Assembly: GCF_900142825.1 (NCBI RefSeq)
Contig: NZ_FRCH01000001.1
Span: 1,674,001-1,738,000, forward strand
From: Rhodanobacter sp. OK091
GTDB taxonomy: Bacteria; Pseudomonadota; Gammaproteobacteria; Xanthomonadales; Rhodanobacteraceae
Length of the DNA: 64,000 bases
Direction: 5' to 3'
Below the pieces are notes generated by a model, which was given only the letters and a program-made list of their open reading frames with translations, did not search any database and was not told the origin of the DNA. This document shows positions 52,485-60,682 of the stretch, piece after piece; positions within the stretch are counted from its first letter, which is position 1, and every line of letters starts with the position of its first letter. The translations under genes and the position numbers were made by a program.

Positions 52485-53498
52485 CTACGCGTTCCCGGCG
52501 AACCTGTGCCGATAAGCGCTTGGGCTGGTGCCGAATCGACGACGGAAGTGGTGGCGCATGGTTGTTGCGGTACCCAGGCCTGACTGCTGGGCGACGGAAT
52601 CGATCGAATGCGACGAAACCTCTAGCAGCTCGCGGGCCCGATCCAGCCGCACGCCTGTCAGCCAGTCGGCCGGCGTCGTGCCGGTGGCGTCCTTGAACCG
52701 GCGGATGAGCGTCCGCTCGCTCAGCGCGGCCATGCGCGCCAATTCCGCGATCGGGAGGGATTGGTCGATCCGGCTGCGCATCGCATCCATCAGCCGCGCC
52801 AGGTTGTCGTGCGCGTTCTTCTGAACCGGCCGCTTCACGAACTGTGCCTGCCCGCCGTCGCGATGCGGCGGTATCACCAGACGCCTGGCGACTTGATTGG
52901 CGATGTCCGGCCCATGATCGCGGCGGATCAAATGCAGGCACAGATCCAGGCCGGCCGCACTTCCCGCGGAAGTGAGCAGCGAACCCTCGTCGACATAGAG
53001 CACATCGGCATCGACGCGGATGGAGGGGTAGCGCTGCTGCAACCTGTCGGCATAGCGCCAATGCGTGGTCGCCCGCTTGCCATCCAGCAGCCCGGTCGCG
53101 GCCAGGACAAAAGAGCCCGAGCAGATCGACAGCAGACGGGCTCCCCGCGCGTGCGCCTTGCGCAGCGCCTCGAGAATGCTTTCCGGAACCGGTGTGTCGA
53201 TGCCCGTCCAGCCAGGGACGATCACGGTACCCGCCGTGGCCAGGCGATCCAGCCCGCCATCGGCCTTGATCTGCATGCCGTACTGGCCGCGCACCGGGCG
53301 CGCATGCCGTGCGCATGTCTCGAAGCGGTACCAGTGGGCGCCGAGCTCGGGCCGGGAGAGGCCAAATATCTCGGCGGCGCAGGCGAATTCGAAAGCGCAC
53401 AGACCGTCGTAGACCAGGACGGCCACCCGGGAGTTGATCTTGGAAGAGGCACGGCGCGGCTTTGGCACGATTTGATCGAATGTTGTCAGTTCGGCCAA
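52485..53498 (-). CDS. GlxA/FtrA-type transcriptional regulator (DJ-1/PfpI domain plus AraC HTH)
   Basis: A 337-residue regulator. Residues ~22-190 are a DJ-1/PfpI-like amidotransferase domain: 'VAVLVYDGLCAFEFACAAEI', the elbow Cys in 'GARLLSICSGSFVLAATGLL', then 'TTHWRYADRLQQRYPSIRVD'. The C-terminal ~100 residues are an AraC-type double HTH ('ELARMAALSERTLIRRFKDA', 'HFRRRFGTSPSAYRHRF'). The DJ-1 domain usually acts as a sensor here, not an enzyme. It is divergent from a rhodanese gene at 53556, the arrangement known for ftrA, so it likely controls that gene. Confidence 0.92.
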   Translation of the reverse strand: MAELTTFDQIVPKPRRASSKINSRVAVLVYDGLCAFEFACAAEIFGLSRPELGAHWYRFETCARHARPVRGQYGMQIKADGGLDRLATAGTVIVPGWTGIDTPVPESILEALRKAHARGARLLSICSGSFVLAATGLLDGKRATTHWRYADRLQQRYPSIRVDADVLYVDEGSLLTSAGSAAGLDLCLHLIRRDHGPDIANQVARRLVIPPHRDGGQAQFVKRPVQKNAHDNLARLMDAMRSRIDQSLPIAELARMAALSERTLIRRFKDATGTTPADWLTGVRLDRARELLEVSSHSIDSVAQQSGLGTATTMRHHFRRRFGTSPSAYRHRFAGNA

Positions 53499-53555
53499 TT
53501 GTCCGCCCTGGGACCGCGCCTAACAATAGCGGCGTCCTTCATGTGGAGATCAGCG

Positions 53556-53963
53556 ATGCAAAACGCCGTCAAGCAATACCCGGCCGCCCCTTCGGAACTG
53601 GCGGTCCAGCACTTCGAATCCATGTTCGCGTTCGAAACAGATTGCTTCGATACGCACGCCGCCATGGAATCCGGCGATCCCGGATTCGTTCTGATCGATG
53701 CGCGCAGCCCGGAAATGTTTGCGAAGGGACATGTCGCCGGGGCCATCAACATCCCGCACGGCAAGATCATCGAATCGCGCATGAGCACTTATGCGCCGGC
53801 CACGCTGTTCGTCACCTATTGCGCGGGACCGCATTGCAACGGCGCCGCCCGTGCCGCGACAAGGCTTGCAAGGCTTGGCTATCCGGTGAAGCTCATGGCC
53901 GGAGGGATCACCGGCTGGCTGGACGAAGGGTTCACCCTCGCCCGCGATGGCGAAGCCGACTGA
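53556..53963 (+). CDS. Rhodanese-like domain protein
   Basis: A 135-residue single-domain rhodanese. 'LIDARSPEMFAKGHVAGAIN' is the CH2-like entry motif, and the active-site loop is 'YCAGPHCNGAARA', with the persulfide Cys at its first position. The end 'VKLMAGGITGWLDEGFTL' is typical. It would move a sulfane sulfur. The start at 53556 has a GGAG 8 nt upstream; 53541 would add five residues. Divergent from the FtrA-like regulator. Confidence 0.92.
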   Translation: MQNAVKQYPAAPSELAVQHFESMFAFETDCFDTHAAMESGDPGFVLIDARSPEMFAKGHVAGAINIPHGKIIESRMSTYAPATLFVTYCAGPHCNGAARAATRLARLGYPVKLMAGGITGWLDEGFTLARDGEAD

Positions 53964-54066
53964 ACGCAGCTCCGAGTGCAACTCGTCCGGGATGGCGGCA
54001 TCGGCTGCTGGCGAGCGACGCGGTAGATCGCATGGCGTCATCTCGGAAATCTCCCAGGAACTCGCG

Positions 54067-54591
54067 ATGACGGCTGGAATCAGGCAACAGCTGCCGTGGA
54101 CGGTGCGTCGAGCCGGCCCCGTGGACGTCGATACACTCGTAGCCCTGTGCGCCGAGCATGCCCGCTACGAACGCGCGGCCTACGATCCGAACGGCAAGGC
54201 GGCACGGCTGGAACGCGTGCTATCCGGGGAACCGTCACGGCTGACGGCATGGGTCGCGGAAGTGGACGGAACGGCCATCGGATACGTCGCGGCGACGAGT
54301 GAATTTTCGACCTGGTCGGCCGGCGATTTCCTGCATATGGATTGCCTCTTCGTGCGAGAGGGATACCGGGGCCTGGGCGTCGGCGCGGCCCTGATGGCCA
54401 CGCTCGTGGCCTTTGCGCGCGAGCGGGGTTACGCGGAAGTCCAATGGCAGACACCCGATTGGAATACCGAAGCGGAGCGATTCTATCGGCGCGAAGGCGC
54501 GCTTGCGCAAGGCAAGCTCAGGTTCTCGCTCGCGATCGCGGCATCTGAGGGCAGGGACGGATCCTTTTCGGCTCCCGCATCGTCACCGTGA
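54067..54591 (+). CDS. GNAT family N-acetyltransferase
   Basis: A 174-residue acetyltransferase. The acetyl-CoA loop is 'VREGYRGLGVGAALMATLVA' (R..GLG.G), preceded by 'DFLHMDCLFV' (beta-4) and followed by 'VQWQTPDWNTEAERFYRREG', the N...A..FY motif of aminoglycoside/diamine-type GNAT proteins. Substrate unknown. Start 54067 was selected because the fold begins there; the in-frame stretch upstream is not conserved-looking. Confidence 0.9.
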   Translation: MTAGIRQQLPWTVRRAGPVDVDTLVALCAEHARYERAAYDPNGKAARLERVLSGEPSRLTAWVAEVDGTAIGYVAATSEFSTWSAGDFLHMDCLFVREGYRGLGVGAALMATLVAFARERGYAEVQWQTPDWNTEAERFYRREGALAQGKLRFSLAIAASEGRDGSFSAPASSP

Positions 54592-54642
54592 AGAGAGGTG
54601 CCACTTCACTCTTCCACTGACGAAGCCGTGAAAGGAGATGCC

Positions 54643-55530
54643 ATGATCCTGATGACCGGCGGAACCGGCCTGAACGGACGGATGACGATAAGCGAGTTCG
54701 CCCGCGAAAGGCATCCGGTCAGGGTGCTGGTGAGGAGTCTCGCCAAGGCATCCGAAGCAGGGCTCGATCGCACGCCCGGAGTGGAGCTCGTGGAGGGAGA
54801 CATGGCCCGACCGGAAAGCCTTTGCGCGGCACTCGATCGAGTCGAGCGCGTTCTGATGATCTCGTCCGCGACGCCGGACATGGTCGAGACGCAATGCCGC
54901 TTCATCGACACTTGCAGGCGCGCCAGGGTCCGGCACGTCGTCAAGTTCTCGGGCGCGGAATCGGGAATCGGGTACGACCCCGCAAAGTTCCGGTTCACGC
55001 GCATGCACGAGGAAATCGAAGACCATCTCGAAGGATCGGGTCTCGCGTGGACACATATCCGCCCTTCGCAGTTCATGCAGGTCTACCTGCGCGAGGTGCC
55101 TGACATCGCGGCAAAAGGCGTCCTGCGCCTGCCCTTCGCCGACATCGAGCTGTCGCCGGTGGATATTGGCGATATTGCGAAGGTCTCATTCCGGTTGCTG
55201 CGCGATGGCGGCCATGAGGGCGAGAGCCTGGATATGACGGGACCGGAGGCACTGACCATGGAAAAGATCGCGGCGCGGATCTCGGCTGCGATCGGCCGGG
55301 AGATTCGCTACGTAGCCATCAGCCCGGAGGAACGCCGTCGATCCCTGCTCGCCAATGGCGTATCAGTCGGCTTCGCCGATGCGCTGGACGAACAGACGGC
55401 CGAACGTCTCAAGCGGCCGGCCGCGAGGGTGTACCTGGGCACGCACACGGTGTTCGGCGTTCGACCGACCACGTTCGCGGAATTCGCTCAACGCCACGCC
55501 GATGATTTTCGCGGTGGGCCGGCGGCCTGA
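54643..55530 (+). CDS. NmrA-like NAD(P)-binding protein
   Basis: A 295-residue atypical SDR of the NmrA/HSCARG group. It begins 'MILMTGGTGLNGRMTISEFA' (TGGTGxxG) with 'PVRVLVRSLAKASEAGLDRT' after strand 2 (VRS, NADP-type). It lacks the YxxxK pair, as expected of the group. It probably senses or reduces with NADPH; members include azo-reductase-like and redox-sensor proteins. Start 54643 has an AAAGGAG Shine-Dalgarno 7 nt upstream. Confidence 0.88.
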   Translation: MILMTGGTGLNGRMTISEFARERHPVRVLVRSLAKASEAGLDRTPGVELVEGDMARPESLCAALDRVERVLMISSATPDMVETQCRFIDTCRRARVRHVVKFSGAESGIGYDPAKFRFTRMHEEIEDHLEGSGLAWTHIRPSQFMQVYLREVPDIAAKGVLRLPFADIELSPVDIGDIAKVSFRLLRDGGHEGESLDMTGPEALTMEKIAARISAAIGREIRYVAISPEERRRSLLANGVSVGFADALDEQTAERLKRPAARVYLGTHTVFGVRPTTFAEFAQRHADDFRGGPAA

Positions 55531-55742
55531 CAGAGGCGGCGCGTCGATCGAACGACCCGGCTTTTCGGTCACCCCGAATCCTTTGCCTCGTCGGGAACGT
55601 CTGAGAAAGCGAGGGATGTCCTTGCACCGCGTCCGATCTTCCGTTGGCCGCTGTTGCGCAACGACCTCCTCACGCGGGCACATGGCCATGCATGGCGCGG
55701 CTAAGTCCCTTTCGACCGACAACCGAGGAGAGCATCGTGGAA

Positions 55743-56375
55743 ATGAGCCATCACAAGATCGAGATATTCGGAGTACCGCAGAGCAATTTCACGCGTGCGG
55801 TCAGGATCGTATGCGAGGAGAAGTCGATCGAGTACGACTACCTTCCGGAGCCGCCGCGGTCGCCGCTGGTCGCCGCCATCCATCCGTTGGGCTTGATCCC
55901 GGTCTTGCGTCATGGCGATTTCACCCTCGCGGAATCCTGGCCGATCGTCGCCTATCTCGAGCGGCTGTTCCCCGAGCCGCCGATGGTCCAGGCCGAAACG
56001 GCCGCGCTGAGCGCCGAGATCGGGCAATGGGTGTCGATCGTGGCGACATCGGTCGATCCGATCCTGGTAAGGAAATACGCCTTCGCCTACTTCTTTCCTA
56101 ACACACCCGACGGGTCGGTCGACCGGGCCGTGGCCGACGAGGCCCTGCCGCAGATGGAGGCTTTGATCGCGATGCTGGACGCGAGAGTCGCCGCCACGGG
56201 GTTCCTCGCTGCAGACAGGTTCACGTTCGCCGACGCGCTGTTGCTGTCCACGCTTATCCCCGTGCGGCAGTTGCCGGAGGGCGGCCGTGCGATCGAATCG
56301 GCGCCGAATCTGCGGCGTTATCTGGAGCGGCATTCCACGCGGGCGAGTGTGGTGACGACCGACCCACGCACATGA
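55743..56375 (+). CDS. Glutathione S-transferase
   Basis: A 210-residue cytosolic GST. The thioredoxin-like domain has 'IEIFGVPQSNFTRAVRIVCE' (Ser/Asn in the catalytic position after the first strand), the cis-Pro in 'PLGLIPVLRHGDFTLAESWP' and the glutathione-gamma-Glu contact 'ESWPIVAYLE'. The helical domain has the N-capping box 'FLAADRFTFADALLLSTL'. It conjugates glutathione to electrophiles or reduces substrates. GTG 55737 is a possible alternative start. Confidence 0.92.
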   Translation: MSHHKIEIFGVPQSNFTRAVRIVCEEKSIEYDYLPEPPRSPLVAAIHPLGLIPVLRHGDFTLAESWPIVAYLERLFPEPPMVQAETAALSAEIGQWVSIVATSVDPILVRKYAFAYFFPNTPDGSVDRAVADEALPQMEALIAMLDARVAATGFLAADRFTFADALLLSTLIPVRQLPEGGRAIESAPNLRRYLERHSTRASVVTTDPRT

Positions 56376-56509
56376 GAGTCCTGCATGCGGTCGGTTGGCG
56401 GGGCGGCGCGAGCGAATCCTTTGGCCGTTCTCATTCGTCTTAAAGAGGTAAGGGAGCCTTCGCGGCCAGAGCGCCGCGGCACCCTACTCTGACCATCGAG
56501 GAGCCATCC

Positions 56510-56815
56510 ATGAAGCGGACACTTGTGACGTACACGACCAAGCCGGAGCATGCGGAGGAGAACGCACGCCTGATCGGCAACGTTTTCGATGCACTGCACA
56601 CCCATGCCCCCGACGGGCTGCGCTATATGGTTTTGCGCCATGGCGAAGGATGTTTCGTGCACCTGGTCGAGCAACGCGACGGGGCGCCGCCGCTGTCGGA
56701 TTTCGAGGCGTTCCGCGCGTTCCAGAAAAATGCCGGCGAGCGGTGGCTGGTCCGGCCCCAGGCCAGCGAAGTGACCGTGGTGGGCTCTTACGGCATGCTC
56801 CCCGATACCGCCTGA
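56510..56815 (+). CDS. Small conserved hypothetical protein (possible dimeric alpha/beta barrel)
   Basis: A 101-residue protein, 'MKRTLVTYTTKPEHAEENAR' at the start. The pattern (strand, long helix, strand with 'GLRYMVLRHGEGCFVHLVEQ', helix 'FEAFRAFQKNAGERW', strand) fits a ferredoxin-like dimeric barrel. No catalytic residue is evident. It lies 15 nt before the sigma-factor gene and may be in one operon with it. Confidence 0.75.
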   Translation: MKRTLVTYTTKPEHAEENARLIGNVFDALHTHAPDGLRYMVLRHGEGCFVHLVEQRDGAPPLSDFEAFRAFQKNAGERWLVRPQASEVTVVGSYGMLPDTA

Positions 56816-56830
56816 CCATTGGCCCGCGAC

Positions 56831-57745
56831 ATGACGCTATCGACCCCGAAAGAAGCCGTGGAGCACCTTTCCTTTGAGGAAAGTCTCAAGGAGCTGCGCC
56901 CCAAGCTGCATCGCTACTGTTCGCGGATGGCGGGCTCGGTGGTCGATGGAGAGGACATCGTTCAAGAAGCGCTGGTCAAGGCGTTCGAGGCGTCTCCCAA
57001 AAAGCCGATCGACAGTCTGGAGCGCTGGCTTTTCCGCGTTGCGCACAATGCAGCCGTGGATTTCTTGCGTCGCCGCAAGAGACAGGAGTCCACCTGGTCG
57101 GAGGAGGATCCCGACATGATCATCGACACCACTGCATCGGCAACGGATCAGTATGTCGCTGCGTCCAGCCTCAGAACCTTCATGTATCTGCCAGTCGCCC
57201 AGCGTGGTTGCGCCATCTTGATGGACGTCCTCGGCTACTCCCTGCAGGAAGTAGCCTTCATCACCGGGCTGAGTGTCCCTGCGGTCAAGGCGGCTTTGCA
57301 TCGGGCCCGAACCCGGATGCGCGAACTCGCCGACGAGCCGCATGACATCGTCCTGCCGACGTTGAGCCAGGCAGATCTGAAGCGGCTCGCAAACTACGTC
57401 GATCACTTCAATGCCCGTGACTTCGACGCCATACGGGATTTGCTGGCGGACGACGTGAGACTAGAGCTCGTCGCCCGCACGCGCATGGAAGGCCGTCAAC
57501 AGGTTTCCAGGTACTTCCACAACTATGCCGGCGCCCACGACTGGCGATTGGCCCTTGGCCTGGTCGATCGGCGTCCTGCGCTTTTGGTGCTGGACCCGAA
57601 CGATCCGGCTGCGCCGCCATCGTATTTCGTCCTGCTCGAATGGACCCACGACGATATCGCGAGAATCCGGGACTTCCGTTATGCCCGCTATGTGACCGAG
57701 TCCGCCGAGATGATCGTGATCAGTCCGTCGATGGGCGCGTACTGA
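56831..57745 (+). CDS. ECF sigma factor with C-terminal SnoaL-like domain
   Basis: A 304-residue sigma factor. Region 2 has 'RYCSRMAGSVVDGEDIVQEA' and 'SLERWLFRVAHNAAVDFLRR'. Region 4 has 'VLGYSLQEVAFITGLSVPAV', 'KAALHRARTRMRELAD'. From about residue 185 an NTF2/SnoaL-like domain follows ('YVDHFNARDFDAIRDLLADD'), as in SigJ/ECF41-like factors, where this extension replaces an anti-sigma factor as the control element. ATG 56831 was preferred to TTG 56819. It lies with small oxidoreductase and NTF2-like genes, which may be its regulon. Confidence 0.9.
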   Translation: MTLSTPKEAVEHLSFEESLKELRPKLHRYCSRMAGSVVDGEDIVQEALVKAFEASPKKPIDSLERWLFRVAHNAAVDFLRRRKRQESTWSEEDPDMIIDTTASATDQYVAASSLRTFMYLPVAQRGCAILMDVLGYSLQEVAFITGLSVPAVKAALHRARTRMRELADEPHDIVLPTLSQADLKRLANYVDHFNARDFDAIRDLLADDVRLELVARTRMEGRQQVSRYFHNYAGAHDWRLALGLVDRRPALLVLDPNDPAAPPSYFVLLEWTHDDIARIRDFRYARYVTESAEMIVISPSMGAY

Positions 57746-57798
57746 GCGCCGCCTACCCGATTGGCAGCATGGCGATAACGAAATACCGAGGAGTGCAC

Positions 57799-58230
57799 GT
57801 GAACGATAGTAGAGACCAGGCGGCGAATGTTCTGGACCGCTACCGCACCGCTGTCTTCGACAGGAACGTGGAGGGCGTGCTCGACCTCTATGCCGACGAT
57901 GTGCGCGTTTTCGACGCGTGGAATGTATGGGAATACGACGGCGCCACGGCGTGGCGAGCGGCCATCGAGCAGTGGTTCGGATCGCTGCAGGAAGAAACCG
58001 TCGAAGTCGACGTGGCGGATGTCCGAACCGATGAAGGATCGGATATGGCCTTCATCAGCGCCGTGGTGACGTATACGGCGGTGTCGGGAAAAGGTGTCGC
58101 GCTGCGATCGATGCAGAATCGGCTGACCTGGTCACTCATGCGGCGCGAGGGGACGTGGAGGATCGTGCACGAGCACACCTCGGCGCCGATCGGCTTCGAG
58201 GATCTCAAGGCGATCACCCAGCGACAATGA
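57799..58230 (+). CDS. SnoaL-like/NTF2-fold protein (YybH-type)
   Basis: A 143-residue NTF2-like protein. 'VLDRYRTAVFDRNVEGVLDL' and 'YADDVRVFDAW' are typical of the YybH/ketosteroid-isomerase-like group, ending 'LMRREGTWRIVHEHTSAPIG', where W.I.H.H.S closes the cone. GTG 57799 has a CGAGGAG Shine-Dalgarno 5 nt upstream and was chosen over ATG 57769. It may act with the upstream sigma factor carrying a related domain. Confidence 0.85.
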   Translation: MNDSRDQAANVLDRYRTAVFDRNVEGVLDLYADDVRVFDAWNVWEYDGATAWRAAIEQWFGSLQEETVEVDVADVRTDEGSDMAFISAVVTYTAVSGKGVALRSMQNRLTWSLMRREGTWRIVHEHTSAPIGFEDLKAITQRQ

Positions 58231-58287
58231 TCTGTCCCCATCAGCGCGGGTTCCGATCAGCGAACGTCCACTACCGTCTGTGGTTTT

Positions 58288-58908
58288 TCATTCGCGGTTG
58301 ACGTGGTTTTCCAGCCTTTGCTTGATCGCAGGCCATTCCTCGGCCAGAAACGAAAAACGCAAGGAGTCCCGCGCAGTGAAATCGGCCGCCAAGCGATGGG
58401 CTCGCAAGGTTCCCTCGTAACTGGCACCCAGACGCTCCATGGCGGCGCGGGAGCGGAGATTTCGGGCATCCGTATGAAGACAGACCCGAAGTGCGCGCCA
58501 GGTTTCGAAGGCATGCGAGAGCATCAGTAATTTTGCTTCCGTGTTGATCGCGGTTCGAATCGCCGACCTCGCCAACCACGTGTAGCCGATCTCGCACGCA
58601 TCGACTGCATGGGCTCCGTTCAACGCGTGGCCTGGTGGCCAGAGCCAATGTTCGAGGTTCCAGAAACGGGTGGACCCCACGACTTCGCCATCGCTTAGTC
58701 GGATGATCGCGAACGGTACGGCGCTGCCCACCTTGTTCAAGCCGATCGCCGTATCGATGTAGCGACGGACCTCGGCTTCGCCGCGAGGCACCGGGCTCCA
58801 TTGGTAAAGTGCCGGATCGCCTGCCGAAGCTGCGGCCAGGCCGTCGACGTGCTGCTCGCCCAAGGGTTCCAGACGGACGTGCCTGCCTTCGAGAGTGAAT
58901 GGGTTCAT
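58288..58908 (-). CDS. GNAT acetyltransferase, RimJ/RimL-like
   Basis: A 206-residue acetyltransferase of the RimJ/RimL group: 'LEGRHVRLEPLGEQHVDGLA' at the start (the G..VRLEPL motif), 'EIGYTWLARSAIRTAINTEA' in the acetyl-CoA region (the R..G.N.E.K-type stretch with the central Gly altered), and 'NLRSRAAMERLGASYEGTLR' at the end. It probably N-acetylates a protein N-terminus or a small amine; substrate unknown. Confidence 0.9.
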   Translation of the reverse strand: MNPFTLEGRHVRLEPLGEQHVDGLAAASAGDPALYQWSPVPRGEAEVRRYIDTAIGLNKVGSAVPFAIIRLSDGEVVGSTRFWNLEHWLWPPGHALNGAHAVDACEIGYTWLARSAIRTAINTEAKLLMLSHAFETWRALRVCLHTDARNLRSRAAMERLGASYEGTLRAHRLAADFTARDSLRFSFLAEEWPAIKQRLENHVNRE

Positions 58909-59028
58909 GAACGGGTTTGTGCTTGCTGAGGGAGAAGAGAGAGCTTCGGACGTGGCCGACGCGATGCGTGGTCGGCATCGGAAAAGGTATCAGGAAAGCC
59001 GCGCCCTTTGCGTCCTCTCGCATCCTCT

Positions 59029-59241
59029 CTAGCTCTTGCTGCGAGCGCCCACCATGATGGTCACCGCCGCTCCCAGCAGCAGGGCCGCGCACACGATCAA
59101 CGATTCGCGGGTGCCGAAGACGAACGTGCCTTCCTTCGCCACAAACGGTCCCAGCAAGGCCACACCCAGCACGTGGGCCAAATGGAAAATGACGACCGGC
59201 CCGTCCATCGGGCTGTAGCTGCCGAGCCGCTGTTTCACCAA
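59029..59241 (-). CDS. Small membrane protein of unknown function
   Basis: A 70-residue protein with two hydrophobic segments ('GPVVIFHLAHVLGVALLGPF' and 'SLIVCAALLLGAAVTIMVGA'). No family recognised. It could be a complete short gene or the end of a decayed one; no upstream coding continues in frame. Confidence 0.45.
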   Translation of the reverse strand: MVKQRLGSYSPMDGPVVIFHLAHVLGVALLGPFVAKEGTFVFGTRESLIVCAALLLGAAVTIMVGARSKS

Positions 59242-59583
59242 GGCGGGTAGCGCACCACGACTCGACCGTGGTCACGCTTGATCGCCCTGGGTGTCGGCCT
59301 TGGGCGGCGGGATTCGCGCCGGATGTCTCTCCACGAAGAAACTCCGGCCGATCCGTGGAGGCGCACAATAGCCGTCCTGTAGTAGAAGAGCTGTCAAATG
59401 CGCACCGGGAAGCACATGCCGGCGGCTTGAATGGAAGTTTGTTTCTAAAATTAATATTTGTGCAATGCAAGTTGCAATTTGCGTGAAGGTTCCTATCCTC
59501 AACCAGTCCGCGCAACGTTCCGGCGTCGCGCGTCATCACCCCGCACTGCCGAGCGGAGCCGGTACCGACGCTCTGGAGACCTT
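59242..59583. promoter_or_regulatory. Upstream region of the inositol-type transporter operon
   Basis: 342 nt without a gene. From 59437 to 59480 the DNA turns AT-rich. TGCAA (59461-59465) and TTGCA (59472-59476) form an inverted repeat around six bases, the size and symmetry of a LacI- or RpiR-type operator. A -10/-35 pair could lie in GTTTCTAAAATTAATATTTG just before it, but I cannot place it precisely. Confidence 0.45.
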
Positions 59584-60615
59584 ATGCGTACTCGATGGAT
59601 ATCGGCACTGATCCTGGCGCTTGCCGGCATCACGGCAGCGTCTGCTGCGAACGTGCCGTCAACCTCTGGGCACCTCGTGCTGATCAGCCACGCCGCCGAT
59701 TCGGATGTCTGGTGGAACACGGTCAAGAACGCGATCAAGCAGGCCGGCGACGACTACGGCGTGCAAGTGGATTACCGCAATCCGCCCGACGGCGACCTCG
59801 CCGGCATGGCGCGGCTTCTCGAGCAAGCGGCCGCGCGCAACTACGACGGCGTGGCCTTCGATATCGCCGACTACGACGTGTTGTCCAAGCCCGCCGCCCG
59901 CATCACCGCCAAGGGCATCCCCGTCGTCACGATCAACTCCGGCACCATGCAGGAGAGCGCAAAGCTGGGTGCGATCATGCACATCGGCCAGCCGGAGTAC
60001 GACGCGGGCAAGGCGGCCGGCACGCGCGCCAAGGCCGCCGGCGTCAAGTCGTTCGTCTGCGTCAACCACTACGCCACCAATGCCGCTTCGTTCCAGCGCT
60101 GCAAGGGTTTCGCCGATGCCCTAGGGGTCGACGTGCGCAAGTCGATGATCGATTCCGGCGTGGACCCCACCGTGGTGCAGAGCAAGACCGGCGCCTACCT
60201 GCGCAACCATCCCGATACCCAGGCCGTGCTGGCGCTGGGCCCCAGCTCGGCCGAACCCGCACTGCAGGCGCTGCGCCGGATGAACCTCGTCGGCAAGATC
60301 TATTTCTGCACCTTCGATCTGTCGCCCGCCATCATCGCCGGCATCAAGAGCGGCGAGGTCGCTTTTGCGATCGACCAGCAGCCTTATCTGCAGGGCTATA
60401 TCGCGATCGCCGCGCTCGCCATCGCACACCAGAGCCATACGCGCGACCCGGCCACGATCATCGCCACGCTGAAGGCCAATCCGAAATTCCAGGCGCGCCT
60501 GAAGACGTATGGGTTGGACCCCGTCTACGGTGCAAACGGTGTCAGCACCGGCCCGTCCTACGTCACCCGGGACAACGTGGACCTGGTCGCGAAATATGCC
60601 GGCCAATTCCGTTGA
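59584..60615 (+). CDS. Sugar (probably inositol) ABC transporter, periplasmic binding protein
   Basis: A 343-residue type I periplasmic-binding protein. Signal peptide 'WISALILALAGITAASAAN'. The mature protein has 'HLVLISHAADSDVWWNTVKN', 'ARNYDGVAFDIADYDVLSKP' and 'KGIPVVTINSGTMQESAKLG', the pattern of pentose/inositol binding proteins (D..A....V..A...GIPVV). It captures a sugar or polyol in the periplasm for the permease and ATPase downstream. Inositol is inferred from the adjacent iolC homologue. Start 59584 gives the signal peptide. Confidence 0.88.
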   Translation: MRTRWISALILALAGITAASAANVPSTSGHLVLISHAADSDVWWNTVKNAIKQAGDDYGVQVDYRNPPDGDLAGMARLLEQAAARNYDGVAFDIADYDVLSKPAARITAKGIPVVTINSGTMQESAKLGAIMHIGQPEYDAGKAAGTRAKAAGVKSFVCVNHYATNAASFQRCKGFADALGVDVRKSMIDSGVDPTVVQSKTGAYLRNHPDTQAVLALGPSSAEPALQALRRMNLVGKIYFCTFDLSPAIIAGIKSGEVAFAIDQQPYLQGYIAIAALAIAHQSHTRDPATIIATLKANPKFQARLKTYGLDPVYGANGVSTGPSYVTRDNVDLVAKYAGQFR

Positions 60616-60682
60616 GGCCGCAGACAGTGCCCGGAGATAACGCGATGGAAAACCGATACGGCGCAGTGACATCGGAGACTTC

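Noticed and set aside
51850..53526. A 558-codon minus-strand frame across two regulators/hydrolase
   Set aside because: It overlaps the FtrA-like regulator and the signal-peptide hydrolase in another frame; both have intact motifs and this frame has none.
58266..58288. Possible terminator CCAC-loop-GTGG-TTTTT between convergent genes
   Set aside because: The stem is only 4 bp; too weak to call.
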